Of a stretch of DNA of 64,000 nucleotides, positions 48,340 through 59,296 are shown one piece after another. The DNA comes from Riptortus pedestris (taxonomy: Eukaryota; Arthropoda; Insecta; Hemiptera; Alydidae): assembly GCA_019009955.1 (NCBI GenBank), contig CM032232.1, positions 52,171,001 to 52,235,000 on the forward strand. The letters are read 5' to 3'. Under the pieces are notes generated by a model. The model did not search any database, was not told the DNA's origin, and saw only the letters and a program-made list of their open reading frames with translations. The stretch's first letter is position 1; each line of letters starts with the position of its first letter. Both the position numbers and the translations under genes were made by a program.

Positions 48340-48502
48340 TACTCATGACGCGAGTTTTGAAAAATATCCTCAAATGTCCATCGATCCTACCCAGGAGATG
48401 TCAAAAATGAGGTCCACTCAAAATTTTATATATATATATATTTGTCTGTTAACGCTAGCGGTCACAATTTTTGTTTGATCGTTACCAAACTTCATATTTA
48501 AT

Positions 48503-48560
<58 letters not shown>
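48340..48560 (+). repeat. FAR left arm with two (TA)n tracts
   Basis: 'gtactcatgacgcgagtttt', 'cctcaaatgtccatcgatcc', 'tacccaggagatg', a short (TA)n at 48427-48441, 'ttgtctgttaacgctagcgg', 'gatcgttaccaaactt', then a second (TA)n at 48504-48560. The copy ends there. Confidence 0.85.
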
Positions 48561-48563
<3 letters not shown>

Positions 48564-49819
48564 GGACGCCAGTGTCCATGCGGATTAAGGGGTGGATACA
48601 TCTACCAATACCCTCTGTAAGCTGAAGGTAAAAATAGAAGGTTTGATATTTGACAAGGGGGAAATTAGTTCACGAGTTCGCTACCAGATCGTGCTAGTAT
48701 CTCACTTCTTGTGGCCAAGATGGACTCTATATAAGGATGACAGCACATCGGGGTGACACACGATTATGATTCTTACTTCCCGTCTACAGGCAGGTTGACC
48801 ATAGGTGAACTAACTACTAGACCTTCCCGGTTATAATGAGACCAATCAGTCTAATGGAGACAACTCATTCCAGGTCCTCCTTGGTTAACGGGGGTTGTAC
48901 ATCGAATTGATCACTCACTTCGTAAAATTCTCCTGATTACGATTTCCTCGAGTTTCACTTGGGGGAGGGGCAAAAATAAGTTCTTAAAAGCATAAATAAA
49001 CATATAAGAGAGGAACTTTATTTCTTACATGTCCTTTGCAACATGACATGTACATGTATTTGCAGATTAATAATAAATAGCTTATACACAATTTTTTTTG
49101 GTTTTATATATAATTTATATAAACATCGTAAAACATAAATAAAATAGTCGTAATACAAAATTTGAAATGGTGACGACTGAAAATTGGTGATGCAATGTTG
49201 CTTATAGAATTCACACAATTTACCCATAATAGATATTCTAATTACTTTTTTTTCTGGCATGATAATTCTCCGAATTTCTTAGGTGCTTTATTGCACTTAA
49301 TGAATACAATTTTATCCTCAACTTCGCATTGGTTTGCTATTTTCACTACTGACCCTCTTAAAACGTACCTTTCGTTTAAAATCAGTCTACAGTCATGTAT
49401 GAGATGGGTGTATGTATGTTAGTAGTAGTAGTAAAATTATATGGCCATAATGGGTTTAAATCTGTTTAGGTACACTTTAACTAGCCAAGCCTTTCAGTAA
49501 TTGTGTTCTGTAAAATTCATTAGGTGGTAGTATGTTCAAATACTCTACAATGTTGGGAACGACAGGCTCTAAGTGTTTTCTGCCCAATTGTGTTACTAAT
49601 GTTGCCTCTTTGTTGTAAATATTTATTGTGTGTCTTGGTTATTTTTTAATAACGTCCTGTTATTTCGAAATATTTAGAAGAACGTAGTCAGAAATGTACA
49701 GTAATTTATATTTTATATTAGTGAAAATCTATTCATATTCTTCAAGTATCCACACAACAAATCCATAAATTCATATTTCAATTAATACGATTAATGGCCA
49801 ACGGAATTATTAATATTAA
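48561..49819. other. Unassigned sequence with a possible SINE relic
   Basis: At 49421-49510 'tagtagtagtagtaaaatta', 'aggtacactttaactagcca' resembles the reversed SINE body (trinucleotide tail, 'aggttacc...ttttactagccag'), but too weakly to call. No gene is seen. Confidence 0.45.
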
Positions 49820-50120
49820 TGGGCATGAAGGGAGGTGTCTGGGAGATAATTATTCTAGGAACAGGGAAATCTGGCGGGATCCATTGTCACGTATTTCATA
49901 ATCGTCAAGAGCATTCAGGAGAGCGGACAATGGGGGAAGTAATATCCGGGAACAAAGCTTGGGCAGGAGTCACGAGAGGGAGCGAGTCAATCCCCGCCAA
50001 ATGAACGGGTTTTGGGATCAGCACAATTCGGGGATTCACTAACCCAGGTGTCGGATTCCCATTCAACTCACCCGCCAGAGAGGATCGGCCCGCTCGACCC
50101 CTCCCTTAATCTCTTTGGAT
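49820..50120. other. GC-richer island, content unknown
   Basis: About 300 bp with markedly more G and C than the surroundings, including 'ctggcgggatcc', 'ggagcggacaatgggggaag' and 'cacccgccagagaggatcgg'. A 61-codon + frame (49819-50004) covers the first part but has no recognisable family. It may be an exon, a CpG-type feature or part of an unknown element. Confidence 0.4.
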
Positions 50121-50315
50121 AGGGGGAGGATTCATATGTATATTATTCATGTTTTATTTATTTTGGTTTGCTGAGTGCCATACGCTTGGAGTTTATAGCT
50201 CCGTGGCTTTGACACACAAGCACCTGGAGAAATTGGACTCTAGATATAAACCGAATGAGTACCTTATATAAGCGAAAGTAAAACTCTAACCAAGGCTTGG
50301 AGAAAGGCGGGTACC

Positions 50316-50400
50316 CTTATTGGGAATATCATAAGGCATAACTTATTTTGGAATATCATAAGGCATAACTTATTTAGGAATAACATAAGGCACAATTTAT
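50316..50400 (+). repeat. ~29-bp tandem repeat, about 3 units
   Basis: The unit is roughly GGAATATCATAAGGCATAAC plus TTATT(TT). Further degenerate units ('gaagatcatatggcaaaac', 'ggaatatcataagccacaag') continue at 50545-50610, after the hairpin. Confidence 0.85.
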
Positions 50401-50437
50401 TGGTAATTTCTATTTTCAGCTGGTGGTGGAGTGATGA

Positions 50438-50539
50438 ATCAGGATATTCAGAAAAACTTTTTTGTGGTTCCTCACAATTTATCTATTTATATTTATAAAT
50501 TGTTAGGAGCCACGAAAAAGTGTTTCTGATTAACCTGAT
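50438..50539. repeat. Hairpin-forming inverted repeat, arms about 45 bp
   Basis: The left arm 'atcaggatattcagaaaaac' ... 'gtggttcctcacaattta' and the right arm 'taaattgttaggagccac' ... 'gtttctgattaacctgat' are imperfect reverse complements around a short AT-rich loop. The hairpin is embedded in the tandem repeat, so the repeat continues on both sides. It could be a small fold-back element inserted in the array. Confidence 0.8.
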
Positions 50540-50635
50540 ACCTTATTAGGAAGATCATATGGCAAAACGTATTTGGATCATCATTAGGAATATCATAAGC
50601 CACAAGGTATTGGGGATAACTTATTGAAAATACCA

Positions 50636-50822
50636 TCATAATCATGGCACGGTTAGTATCAGAAGAACTAAATGATCATGGCACGGTCAATTTCAGAAGA
50701 CCTCAAATATCGTGGCACGGTAAGTATCAGACCTCAATAGTCGTGGCACGGTTAGTATCAGAAGAACTAAATGGTCATGGCACTGCCAATATCAGAATAC
50801 GTGAATAATCATGGCACCAGGA
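50636..50822 (+). repeat. ~38-bp tandem repeat, about 5 units
   Basis: The units contain ATCATGGCACGGTTAGTATC and AGAAGAACTAAATG, with sub-variants 'tcaatttcagaagacctcaa'. Unit lengths vary from about 34 to 40. It is adjacent to the 29-bp array but of unrelated sequence. Confidence 0.85.
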
Positions 50823-50954
50823 AGTTTACGTCCAGAATCAGAGTTATATCACTCAATACATCATCTTTGTCATAAACTTTAAGTCTTGCATTCACCGGGC
50901 TCACACTAAAGCAACAATAAAGAATAGGATGAGACATGACGATGTATGAGTGTT

Positions 50955-51010
50955 ACTTACAATGGGTGGAAAATTATTTAATTTACGCACACCCTGCGTG
51001 GCTTCGTCAG
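50955..51010 (+). repeat. Diverged FAR right end
   Basis: 'gtggaaaattatttaattta' followed by the hairpin-like 'cgcacaccctgcgtggcttc' resembles 'gtgggaaatctgcttagttt' plus the right hairpin. Confidence 0.45.
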
Positions 51011-51944
51011 GTTGTTTCTCTTTCAAAAAACAGGAAATAATTAAGTTTAAAAGGGTGTAGCAGCTGGGCCGTCTCAATAACAGCTCTTAACAAAACCCCT
51101 ACTAGCTGTCACGTGGTCTCAGTGGCAGTGTTGCCAGAAGCTATTTAAACTAAAATAATTTTAAAGTGGGTACACTGCGAGCAACCTCACAGTTACCTTT
51201 TAGTTCACGGTGAAAATTAATAGTTTACCCTCGCAGTAGTGTTTATTAGTGTTCTGTTGTGTTTGTGTGAACTCTGCTTTGAACCGTTTGCCATTATTTA
51301 TTCAAATACCGTTTATTATTTATTGTATTTTGTGTTCTTTTATTTTTCAACCAGTTATAAATTTTGGTTTTGTTATAAATTATTGTGGACTTATTCCTTT
51401 CAAGTTTTGTTTTTGTACTTCATAAAAACCCGTCTATTAAAAGAGTAATTTACTAAATAAATAGCACATTGTTAAATCACACAGTATAAAATTCTTATCA
51501 GGATTCAATATTTTGTCTTGCCAGCGATTTATTCAATAATAGTTATGTTTAATCCCCGTAAATAATACAAAACCACTTATCTTTAATATTCATTCTACAG
51601 AAGTGATGATATATTCAAGATAATGCATGGGAAGTGTAGATAAATAAAATATCTCTTGAGAGTGGTACAAGAAACGACAGATAAATCTATGATGAATGCC
51701 AGTCGAGATAACTTCATCCATTATTTATATTTTAAATAAAGTGCCTCTCATACATTATCATTCTACATTTGTGTATGCGTACATTCAATGGGGTCAAGGC
51801 AGGAAAGAATATTTTATAAGAATGACACACATTGCTCTAACTGCAAAGAAAAATATCATTAAACATTTCACAGAGCATGATGAATTTTAACAAAGGCTAG
51901 CTTACATAAACGATTTAAAGGTATTAAAACACGTAGAAATAACC
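51011..51944. other. Unassigned sequence, possible promoter-like patch
   Basis: The interval 51110-51240 is less AT-rich, contains 'tggcagtgttgcca' and 'gggtacactgcgagcaacct', and leads into T-rich DNA. The second motif is close to an insect core-promoter element (TGGTCACACT). There is no following coding exon, so it is only a possibility. Confidence 0.35.
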
Positions 51945-52330
51945 GTCACGCAGGTGTTGCGTAAAATAAGGAGATTTCTCACGCATTAGAATATGGTACG
52001 CTGATGAACGCATTCTATGAAAACAGGAATTAAAATGTTAGTTTGACTTGAGATGTTTATAGTGGCTGAAGTTCTTATTGTGAAAAACGGATGAGTAGAA
52101 TGAAGATTTACAAAAGTCAGAAAACAAATAAAATACAGGCAACTCCGTTAATTTTCGAGTCTGAGAAAACATGTACTTAATAAAAGTTGAAGAAAATTAA
52201 AATTTCAACAATAATGACTGCATAAAATTTTTCGATCCAACTGACAGTAATGGAGATATTACGAATTTTCAATTATTCTCCTGTTTAAACTCCCCCTCCA
52301 CTATGCCGATTTCAGCCAGAAATGATCGCA
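51945..52330 (-). repeat. FAR right end and module, - strand
   Basis: 'accgtcacgcaggtgttgcg' (right hairpin reversed), 'gagatttctcacgc', the C-rich arm reversed ('gatgagtagaatgaagattt', 'agtcagaaaacaaataaaat') and the G-rich arm reversed ('tttcgatccaactgacagta', 'atggagatattacgaatttt', 'gccgatttcagcc'). The left arm is missing. Confidence 0.82.
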
Positions 52331-53349
52331 ATAACCTCATCAAACCATAGTCACTTGTTATCCAACAAATGTAGGTAAGTAATCCTGTAGAAGCAGGAAT
52401 TCTGGTCCCAATGAAGGAACCAAATAGGCAGACGAAATTTTGTCGTTTTGCAAATGACATTTTTATTACGATTTCATCATTTTAGTGTCTGGGAGGAATG
52501 GTAACAGAGAACAGTAAAGCAGAAGTCAACTTTGGAGCTTGAATGTTTACAGATACAAAGTACTTCTATGTACTGCAGTCAGGCCTCGGATTCAGAAATC
52601 CTACTCGGAAAGGGAGAATTAAACTTCAAATGATTTAGGTCAGAGATAAGGGGAGAAAAATAAAACAGGCAATTAATCCTTATCAACTCAAAGATGAAGA
52701 AATATTGATTAAGATGGGCGGATAATTCTATATACTTTCAATACAGTTAGCATAAACGCTCTGAGACTATTTATACATTCTGCTATTCATGACATATGGC
52801 CTTTGTATTGAACAATGTGAAACTATTTATGTTGATTACAATTAATTAAATCAGTCTTGCAATCATGTTTCGAAATAGTATAAAACCTGATATTTCTACT
52901 CCATCCCTAATTAAATACTGTTTGCTAAGAAGCTAAAGTATTTTAGAAAAAAACATTTTTTGTTGATAAGAAGGAGTCAGAAATTTAAAGAAGTATGAGT
53001 AGGCTCCTGCTAGCTGTCAAGAATCAGGCTGGATGGCTTTTAGCAATCGATATGTGATTGGAAGGTCGCATTCTTGAGTGAGCATCTGTCCAGCGAGAGT
53101 GTGCACTCGAGTTTCAAGTTCTGCGATCCACTTCACCCTCCCTGAATAGTATTATGCTCCCATCGCCTGAGTTCCCTGGAGATGAAGGAACCTCGATATG
53201 CAGATGATAACCAGAAGTCCATATCTTCCATAATATTTATTTAGCTCTCAGTCCTGTCAACATCACCTTATCTTCAGAACTTTTTATATGACCTCCACTC
53301 CAAAAGACCGGCTACTCACTCGGTTCCTCAGCTGTTTTGGGCTTTGAAA
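52331..53349. other. Unassigned sequence
   Basis: No gene or known element is recognised. 53030-53300 is less AT-rich. Confidence 0.5.
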
Positions 53350-54030
53350 CTTATTTATTTTTTATGAAGAATATTACAGTCTGCATTTAATTGCATTTTG
53401 TAATGTGATATGTACAATTCAATCGTCCTCCATCACTCTCGACAGAAGCTACAACCCTTCACCACAATGAGAGGAGCAGCCTCTCCCTGTCTGGCAAGGA
53501 ACTCAAGAGCTAAGGAGGAATGGCACTTGATAAGAAAATAGCCACTGCTATCACTTCAGTTTACACTTCTATAGGAGATCTCTGGGCCATTATCTCTTGA
53601 GGCGCCGTGGAGGGGAATATGGATGAGTGGTACTGGAAAGGGCTTGGACTTCTGGATTAGGATGATTGGATAGCCTGCTGTCGAATTTTTTTTTTTTGAA
53701 ACTGAACATAGGTAAATAACCCTGAATAATGTGGTCTTGCAGAAAGTGTGGAACGCTAAATAAATAATATTGATTTCTTGTTATTATCTTCTTTTTGTAG
53801 AGGTTCATTTCAGTTTCAACGACCTCCGCAGTGAAGGTCCCTTTCGACGAGTATAAGAGGAGACAAGCAGTTCATAATTAAAATGAATAACCCCATCAAG
53901 AGGTGATGTATAACCCACGAAACACGTAAGGCATTTTTTTCTACTAAGTCTACTTCTATTAAGTCTACTTGCGAAAATAGGAGTTTTTTTTGTTAGTTAC
54001 CCTTGCCATTAAAGTACAGATTTTTTTTTT
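53350..54030 (+). repeat. 689-bp tandem duplication, unit 1
   Basis: Unit 1 includes 'accacaatgagaggagcagc', 'ggcgccgtggaggggaatat', a T run at about 53687, 'gaaactgaacataggtaaat' and 'ccctttcgacgagtataaga'. It ends with 'ccacgaaacacgtaaggca' and 'gttagttacccttgccatta'. The end block is also found reversed at 10421-10600. Probably a retroposon or LINE-tail family; no reverse transcriptase is visible. Unit 1 carries an internal short duplication ('tctacttctattaagtctac'). Confidence 0.9.
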
Positions 54031-54041
54031 TTAGATTAGAT

Positions 54042-54712
54042 TTTATTTTATCGAGTATATTACATCCTGCATTTAAATGCATTTGGCAATGTGCGATATG
54101 TACAATACAATAGTTCCTCCATCACTCATGACAGTAGGCACATGCCTTCACCACAATGAGAGGAGCAGCCTCTCCCTGCCTGGCAAAGAAGTCAAGAGCT
54201 AAGGATGAATTGCACTTGAGAAGAAATTAACCACTTCTATTACTTCACTTTCCACTTATAGTAGATCTCTGGGCCATTGTTTCTTTAGGCGCCGTGGAGG
54301 GGAATAAGGATAAGTTGTACTAGAAAGAGCTTCTGGATTAGGATTATTGGATAGCCTGCTGTCAATTTTTTTTTTTTTTTTTTTTTGAAACTGAACATAG
54401 GTTAATAGCCCTGAATAATGTGGTCTTGGAGAAAGTGTGGAACGCTAAATAAATAATATTGATTTCTTGTTATTATCTCCTTTTTGTAGAAATTTCATTT
54501 CAGTTTCAACGTCCTCCGCAGTGAAGGTCCCTTTCGACGAGTATAAGAGGAGACAAGCAGTTCATAAATAAAAAGAATTACCCCATAAGACCACGAAACA
54601 TGTAAGGTTTTCTTTAAAAAAGTTCCTTGCGGAAATAGTTTTTTTGTTAGCGACCCTTGCCATGAAAGTACAAAGAATGTTTAAATATCGAGTCCAAAGT
54701 CTCCTTTTTGTG
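54042..54712 (+). repeat. 689-bp tandem duplication, unit 2
   Basis: It matches unit 1 throughout with scattered changes and a longer T run (54367-54386). It extends slightly further to 'atatcgagtccaaagtctcc', which corresponds to 'attgggtccaaaataag' of the reversed copy near 10430, so unit 2 holds the truer 3' end. Confidence 0.9.
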
Positions 54713-55142
54713 TTATGTTTCTTCTAGTTAAACAACTAAACTGTGTCATTGGCACCACATACCATGAATATGTATGTATACGAGGCTATATGTACATATT
54801 GCCTTTCGCAACTATCGTTGGGAAGAAATGTTGGTCTACATTCAAATTATACGGCTGTCACAACCAGAGATCACTATTTCCTTATTCTAATATCACGTCA
54901 ATCAAAGCATTCGATATTCACGGAACATCGAGGATAGAGCGTAGAAGATATTGTTCGATGCAATGTCTCACTGTACGAGGCACAACATTGGCGATAGTTG
55001 GGGGGGGGGGGGGCAGTACATGGAATGGCGTACAAATTCAATTTGACTAGAATCTATTTCACTAGCTTCGTATGTTGGTGGGACTAAACAACTCTTATCC
55101 TCCTTAAACTTGAAGTTTACGTGCGCTTCTTAATTCGGGCAA
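54713..55142. other. Unassigned sequence with open frames and poly-G
   Basis: A 111-codon + frame (54715-55050) and an overlapping 64-codon frame cover this stretch. Neither shows a domain, and the longer one runs through a poly-G tract (55000-55013). Not supported as coding. Confidence 0.45.
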
Positions 55143-55870
55143 AAAGCTTTTGTCACGCTGGGGCTGCGTAAACTAATCAGATTTCCCCGAAGACTCAATG
55201 GTGACCTCATCTCACAATATATTCTCTATTTCAAAGTAAAAATCTATGGAATAGAAGTAGGGGGTTTACTGAAGGCTGAGAACAAAAAAATCGAATAACT
55301 CGTTTAATATTTGAGTTACGAAAAAATGTATAGGACAACAATTTCGATCTGACACATAGCGGAGATATTTTGAATTCTTAAATTCCCTTCCTTCTAGACT
55401 GTACCCTCCCTATTCCCGATTTCAGATATTAACGAATATAATCTTTAGTTATGAATGAAACGGTTTAATATCGAGTAGTGTATAAAACAAATAAAAATTT
55501 TCTATAACAATAACTTAACTGATGTCATCGCATCTAGTATTTGCAACAAGATTAGTTATAAACAATCTTTCTATACGACTCTTGATACCAAAGAGATATC
55601 TTCCCACTCCTTCCTCAGACCGATTTCAGCCCTTAACAAAGATGATCTTCAGTTATACGTGAAACGCTTGTTTGTTAACGATAAAAATTACGAGTGCTAG
55701 ATTGTGTCTGAGTGTTAATAGGTATAGATATAAATAGTTTTGAAAGGAGGATTTGAAAGGATTTTCGTCATCTCCTTGGTAGGACATTAGAAGGAATTTT
55801 TAAAATTCACGTTACCAGTACAACCTGAATAGCACATTTCCCTTAAAAAAAAAAAAACCTGCTAAAAGAA
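55143..55870 (-). repeat. FAR copy, right end to left end, - strand
   Basis: Right hairpin reversed (55147-55172), pre-terminal block, B C-rich arm (about 55258-55330), B G-rich arm (55340-55420), and left-of-B sequence. A diverged A remnant ('caacaagattagttataaac', 'cagaccgatttcagccctta') follows, then the left arm ('cgtcatctccttggtaggac') and the left end in which the palindrome is replaced by a poly-A run (55845-55857). Confidence 0.87.
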
Positions 55871-55900
55871 TGATACGTAATATATAATCAGCCTGTTATT

Positions 55901-55955
55901 CTAGCACGTGGGAAATCTGCTCTGATTACACAGTAAGTGCGTGACGGACTTTCTC
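55901..55955 (+). repeat. Isolated FAR right end, opposite strand
   Basis: 'agcacgtgggaaatctgctc' and 'agtgcgtgacggactttc' with a mutated hairpin. It faces the copy at 55143-55870. Confidence 0.75.
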
Positions 55956-56467
55956 TAAGCCTTATCGACTGTGCTCAAACTTTTATCATTGTATCCGTTA
56001 AGTCTAAGATTAAGCAATTTTGGTTCCTAAGACATGTTGGAAATGAAGTTTAAAACTCGCCAACTAAGGGATATGTTATCATGAAGAGAACTTACAAGTT
56101 TGTTTTTCGATCGATAAAGAAGTTCTTCATCGATAATGGAGACGGTGGAAGGGAGGGGGGGGTAACCTTTCGTAATCTAACTTCTTCAAGGAGCAAGATG
56201 GATTGTGATCTAATTTCGCCAGATGCCCTCTACCCTCCATCACTTCGGGGCACTTCACGAAGTTTACTGGAGTGGGTGAACCGCCCTTAAAGTCTGTCTA
56301 AAGGTTTTTACAAATTTAAGACGCTAAAGCATTTATTTTTTAAGATTCCACGAATTATAAAGAATTGAGTAATGTTGAAAAAATATCATTAAACACATGA
56401 TGGTAGAGAGAATGTGTATGAATATCCTTCCGGCTCGCTCGCAATATTTGTCAAAAACGTACCAATG
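55956..56467. other. Unassigned sequence
   Basis: No element is recognised. A 69-codon + frame at 56081-56290 is unlike known families. Confidence 0.45.
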
Positions 56468-57143
56468 TGCTGAGTAAACTAAGCAAGATTTTTCACGTAG
56501 CAACACATAAAATGGACGAAGGACACGCATCTTGCAGTTATGCGAGCAAATTAATGTGGACTTATACTATCAAGTTGTAGGGTATCTACATTCTGAATTA
56601 AATATTAAATATTTTTAGCGGTTGTGATGCTTTGTGCTAATGCGGACGGGTTATCTACAGGTTACCACCCTTTTCTAGCCAGGGTGGGACTGCATTTACC
56701 TCAAAACGTAAAACTTCAATCTAAACAACATTTAGTATTTAGGCTTCAAATAATGTGCTTCACAATATAACAGCTTATTGTTAATATGACATTGGTAGAA
56801 GAGGAGGTTACTGAAGGCCGAAAACTAAAAAGTGAAGATATCTTGGTTATTAATTTATATAGTGAACAAACGTATATAAGAACATTTACAGAACATTACA
56901 TTTGCGTTAAGATTGGTTTTATACACTTTTTCGATCCGACACACAATAAAAGAGATATTAAGAATTTTTGAAATTACTCTAAACTGCCCCTCCTACAGGT
57001 TGAATTGAAGCAATTAATGAAGAAATGAACTGAAATATTGAGTTTAGTCAATATTAGCAAAAAAACAAAAACAAACTGCGACAAAAATTGCGACCACTTG
57101 TGCGTTAAATGACAAATATATATACAGTTTTGAACGGACTTCA
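56468..57143 (-). repeat. FAR fragments, - strand, split by a SINE piece
   Basis: A short right-end piece ('gtgctgagtaaactaagcaa') lies at 56468-56505. From 56698 come the linker ('acgtaaaacttcaatctaaa', 'aacagcttattgttaatatg'), the A C-rich arm, the A G-rich arm ('ttcgatccgacacacaataa') and the left arm with a short (TA)n (57115-57124), ending 'tttgaacggacttcatt'. The 62-bp SINE fragment at 56636-56697 sits in between. Confidence 0.82.
56636..56697 (-). mobile_element. SINE body fragment
   Basis: 'gacgggttatctacaggtta' and 'ccacccttttctagccaggg' match the reversed SINE body at 12538-12590 very closely. Head and tail are missing. It abuts FAR sequence directly. Confidence 0.8.
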
Positions 57144-57290
57144 TTTAGCAGATTTAAGGGAAATTAGCTATTCAGGTCGTACTCATAACGCGATTTTCGA
57201 AACATTTCCTCAAATGTCCATCAATCCGACCCAGGAGATAACGAAAATGAAGTCCGTTCAAAATTGTATGTATATATATACATATATATA
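57144..57290 (+). repeat. FAR left end and arm, head-to-head with the preceding copy
   Basis: 'ttagcagatttaagggaaat' (a shortened left palindrome), 'tactcataacgcgattttcg', 'cctcaaatgtccatcaatcc', then a short (TA)n. The left arm of the - strand copy (57125-57143) faces it directly. Confidence 0.85.
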
Positions 57291-57386
57291 ATTGTGTCGA
57301 TGTTTTCGACCAGGTTATATTTATATATAGTGTTGTTATTGTTTCTTGGAGTTTTGGTCATATTGGTGAAAACATCTTAGTTTATA

Positions 57387-57389
<3 letters not shown>

Positions 57390-57470
<81 letters not shown>

Positions 57471-57491
57471 TGAGTGTGTGTGCGTGCGTGC

Positions 57492-57523
<32 letters not shown>
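57390..57523. repeat. Compound (TA)n(GT)n microsatellite
   Basis: About 18 TA units, then about 48 GT-type units with several GC interruptions. It is followed at once by FAR left-arm sequence ('ggctctagcggtcg'), so again it lies at the FAR left-arm site. Confidence 0.95.
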
Positions 57524-57525
<2 letters not shown>

Positions 57526-57949
57526 CTCTAGCGGTCGTATTTTTTTTTTGATCGTGACCAAGCTCGATATTAAAACGTTTCAGTCAACACTAAAGATCTT
57601 ATTTAATACTGGCTGAAATCGGACGGCATACTGATGGTTTTAGAGAGGGGGAATTAGAAAATTCAAAATATCTTCGTTATTAGAAGTCAGATTATAAAAT
57701 GTTATAAAGACAATCTTGTTAAACTTTTGATGTTCTACAATCGTCGTTATATGTGTTTCATCGTAACTCAATTATTAAGCGAGTTATTCGTACTTTCTTG
57801 TTTTATGTGTTCAGTAGCCCTCCCTTTCTCCCTTCTACTCATCGGTGTTTTATATATAAATAGAGAATACGCCTTGTTATGAGATCACAAGTATTATACC
57901 AGTTCTTGGGAAATCTGTTTAATTTACGCAACCCCTGCGTAATGGACTT
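57524..57949 (+). repeat. FAR left-arm remainder, module B and right end
   Basis: 'ctctagcggtcgta', 'gatcgtgaccaagctcgata', then B sequence ('cagtcaacactaaagatctt'), G-rich arm 57625-57720, C-rich arm 57735-57840, pre-terminal block, and a right end 'ggaaatctgtttaatttacg' with hairpin GCAACCCCTGCGT ending at 57949. Module A is absent. Confidence 0.87.
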
Positions 57950-58055
57950 TTTCGTCATCTCCTGGGTAGGATCCATGGAGATTTGAGGAAATTTTTCGAA
58001 AATCGCGTCTTAAGTACGACCTCAATAGCTGATTTGGCACAGGGGAAATCTGCTA
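57950..58055 (-). repeat. FAR left end, inverted against the preceding copy
   Basis: The forward text 'cgtcatctcctgggtaggat', 'cgaaaatcgcgtcttaagta', 'cgacctcaatagctgattt' and 'ggggaaatctgctaaa' is the left arm and end reversed. It is joined directly to the right end of 57524-57949, so an inversion or recombination occurred inside FAR. A poly-A run follows. Confidence 0.87.
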
Positions 58056-59296
58056 AAAAAAAAAAAAAAAATCAATTGCTGGAATTACTATGTACTGCGT
58101 ATATACAATGTGAGACGAACGGCTAGAGATTAGAGAATGGTAGTGTTAAAAATAATGAGGCAATATTAAAAATGTTAAGAGGAGGAAGTTGTTTATTGTC
58201 TAAAATTAGTCCAGCCTCTATTCTTAAGAAAGAGTCTGAGTTGCTTGAGTATTTAAAGATAATACAAACATTCAAGACTTCCAACCTTAAGAGATAGAAC
58301 TAATTCGCATACTTTTATGCAGCCTGACATCCAATTAAAAGGATTCGTATTTTTTTACAGATATAACTTTAGTTTTCATAAATATAGACCAGGACCCGAT
58401 CATCCATTACATTTTTACTTCCTAGTATAAAGAAAAAGAGGAATTGTAATCTAAGATTTCAGACTTGAAAGGAATTATATTTTTTGATACCCTCTTTCCC
58501 CGACCAGTTTTTAATAGATACGGCATGATGCCTGTTCATATGTATTTCGTGTAAATCAAAAAAGACTAGTCTTAGAATGTTAAAATTTGATAATTAGGAC
58601 TACTGTAATGCCTATTTGTGCAATCTTGGCTTTTGATCGAAATCCATTGAGTAAGAGACGGAACTTAAAGAAAAAAAAGAGCATATTTCTCCCAGTCTGT
58701 TTGAGATGCGAGAGATTTCTTAGGACCTTCTTCGTTTATTACAAAAAGGTTTACAAATTATTTCCTTTGCGATTTCTTCATTGGAATAGTGATATCGTAT
58801 ATGAATTTCAAATGACGCGTATCAAAATATTTCGTTTATTTTGTAGTACAAGGAAGTCATGAAGTGTGCCCATCAGATTTTTTATTTATACATTCAAAAA
58901 CTGTTTATGGAAGACAAGCTAATTGAGACCGGTAACTCATAGGTATCGAAACTTTTCAAACAAGAGACTAGTGATATTCTTTGGTGATTCTGCCAACAAA
59001 TAACTAACCAAGTCATAAGGGAATCAAATCCGCATTTCAAGTTACTACTACAGTATTTTGATTAACGCATGAACATTCCTCGGCCATCCCAGAGTCCCAT
59101 TGAAATACAATATATTCCAATCAGCGACTTTAAAAACAGAAGTATGAGGACGTCATGAACAATTCCATTCATAACCAAGTAAAAGAGCAATGCTAACAAA
59201 TACTCGTTATTCCCGTGGGAAGGCTAAACCTTGAAAATATTCAAATGAAAAGTCATACAAATCTTTCGCATACTTTTGAATTGGCTGAGGTTTAGA
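58056..59296. other. Unassigned AT-rich sequence
   Basis: No gene or clear element is seen. A 91-codon + frame at 58587-58862 has no family features and lies in AT-rich DNA. Confidence 0.5.

Noticed and set aside
50636..50822. CRISPR-like array of ATGGCACGG repeats
   Set aside because: The sequence between the conserved cores is itself repeated, so these are ordinary tandem units, not spacers.
54715..55050. 111-codon + strand frame with Gly run
   Set aside because: It runs through a poly-G tract, overlaps another open frame, and has no recognisable domain.
57428..57616. Cys-Val repetitive frames over GT/CA microsatellites (also 2458-2649, 43344-43559, 46173-46370, 62102-62314)
   Set aside because: Products of dinucleotide repeats, not genes.
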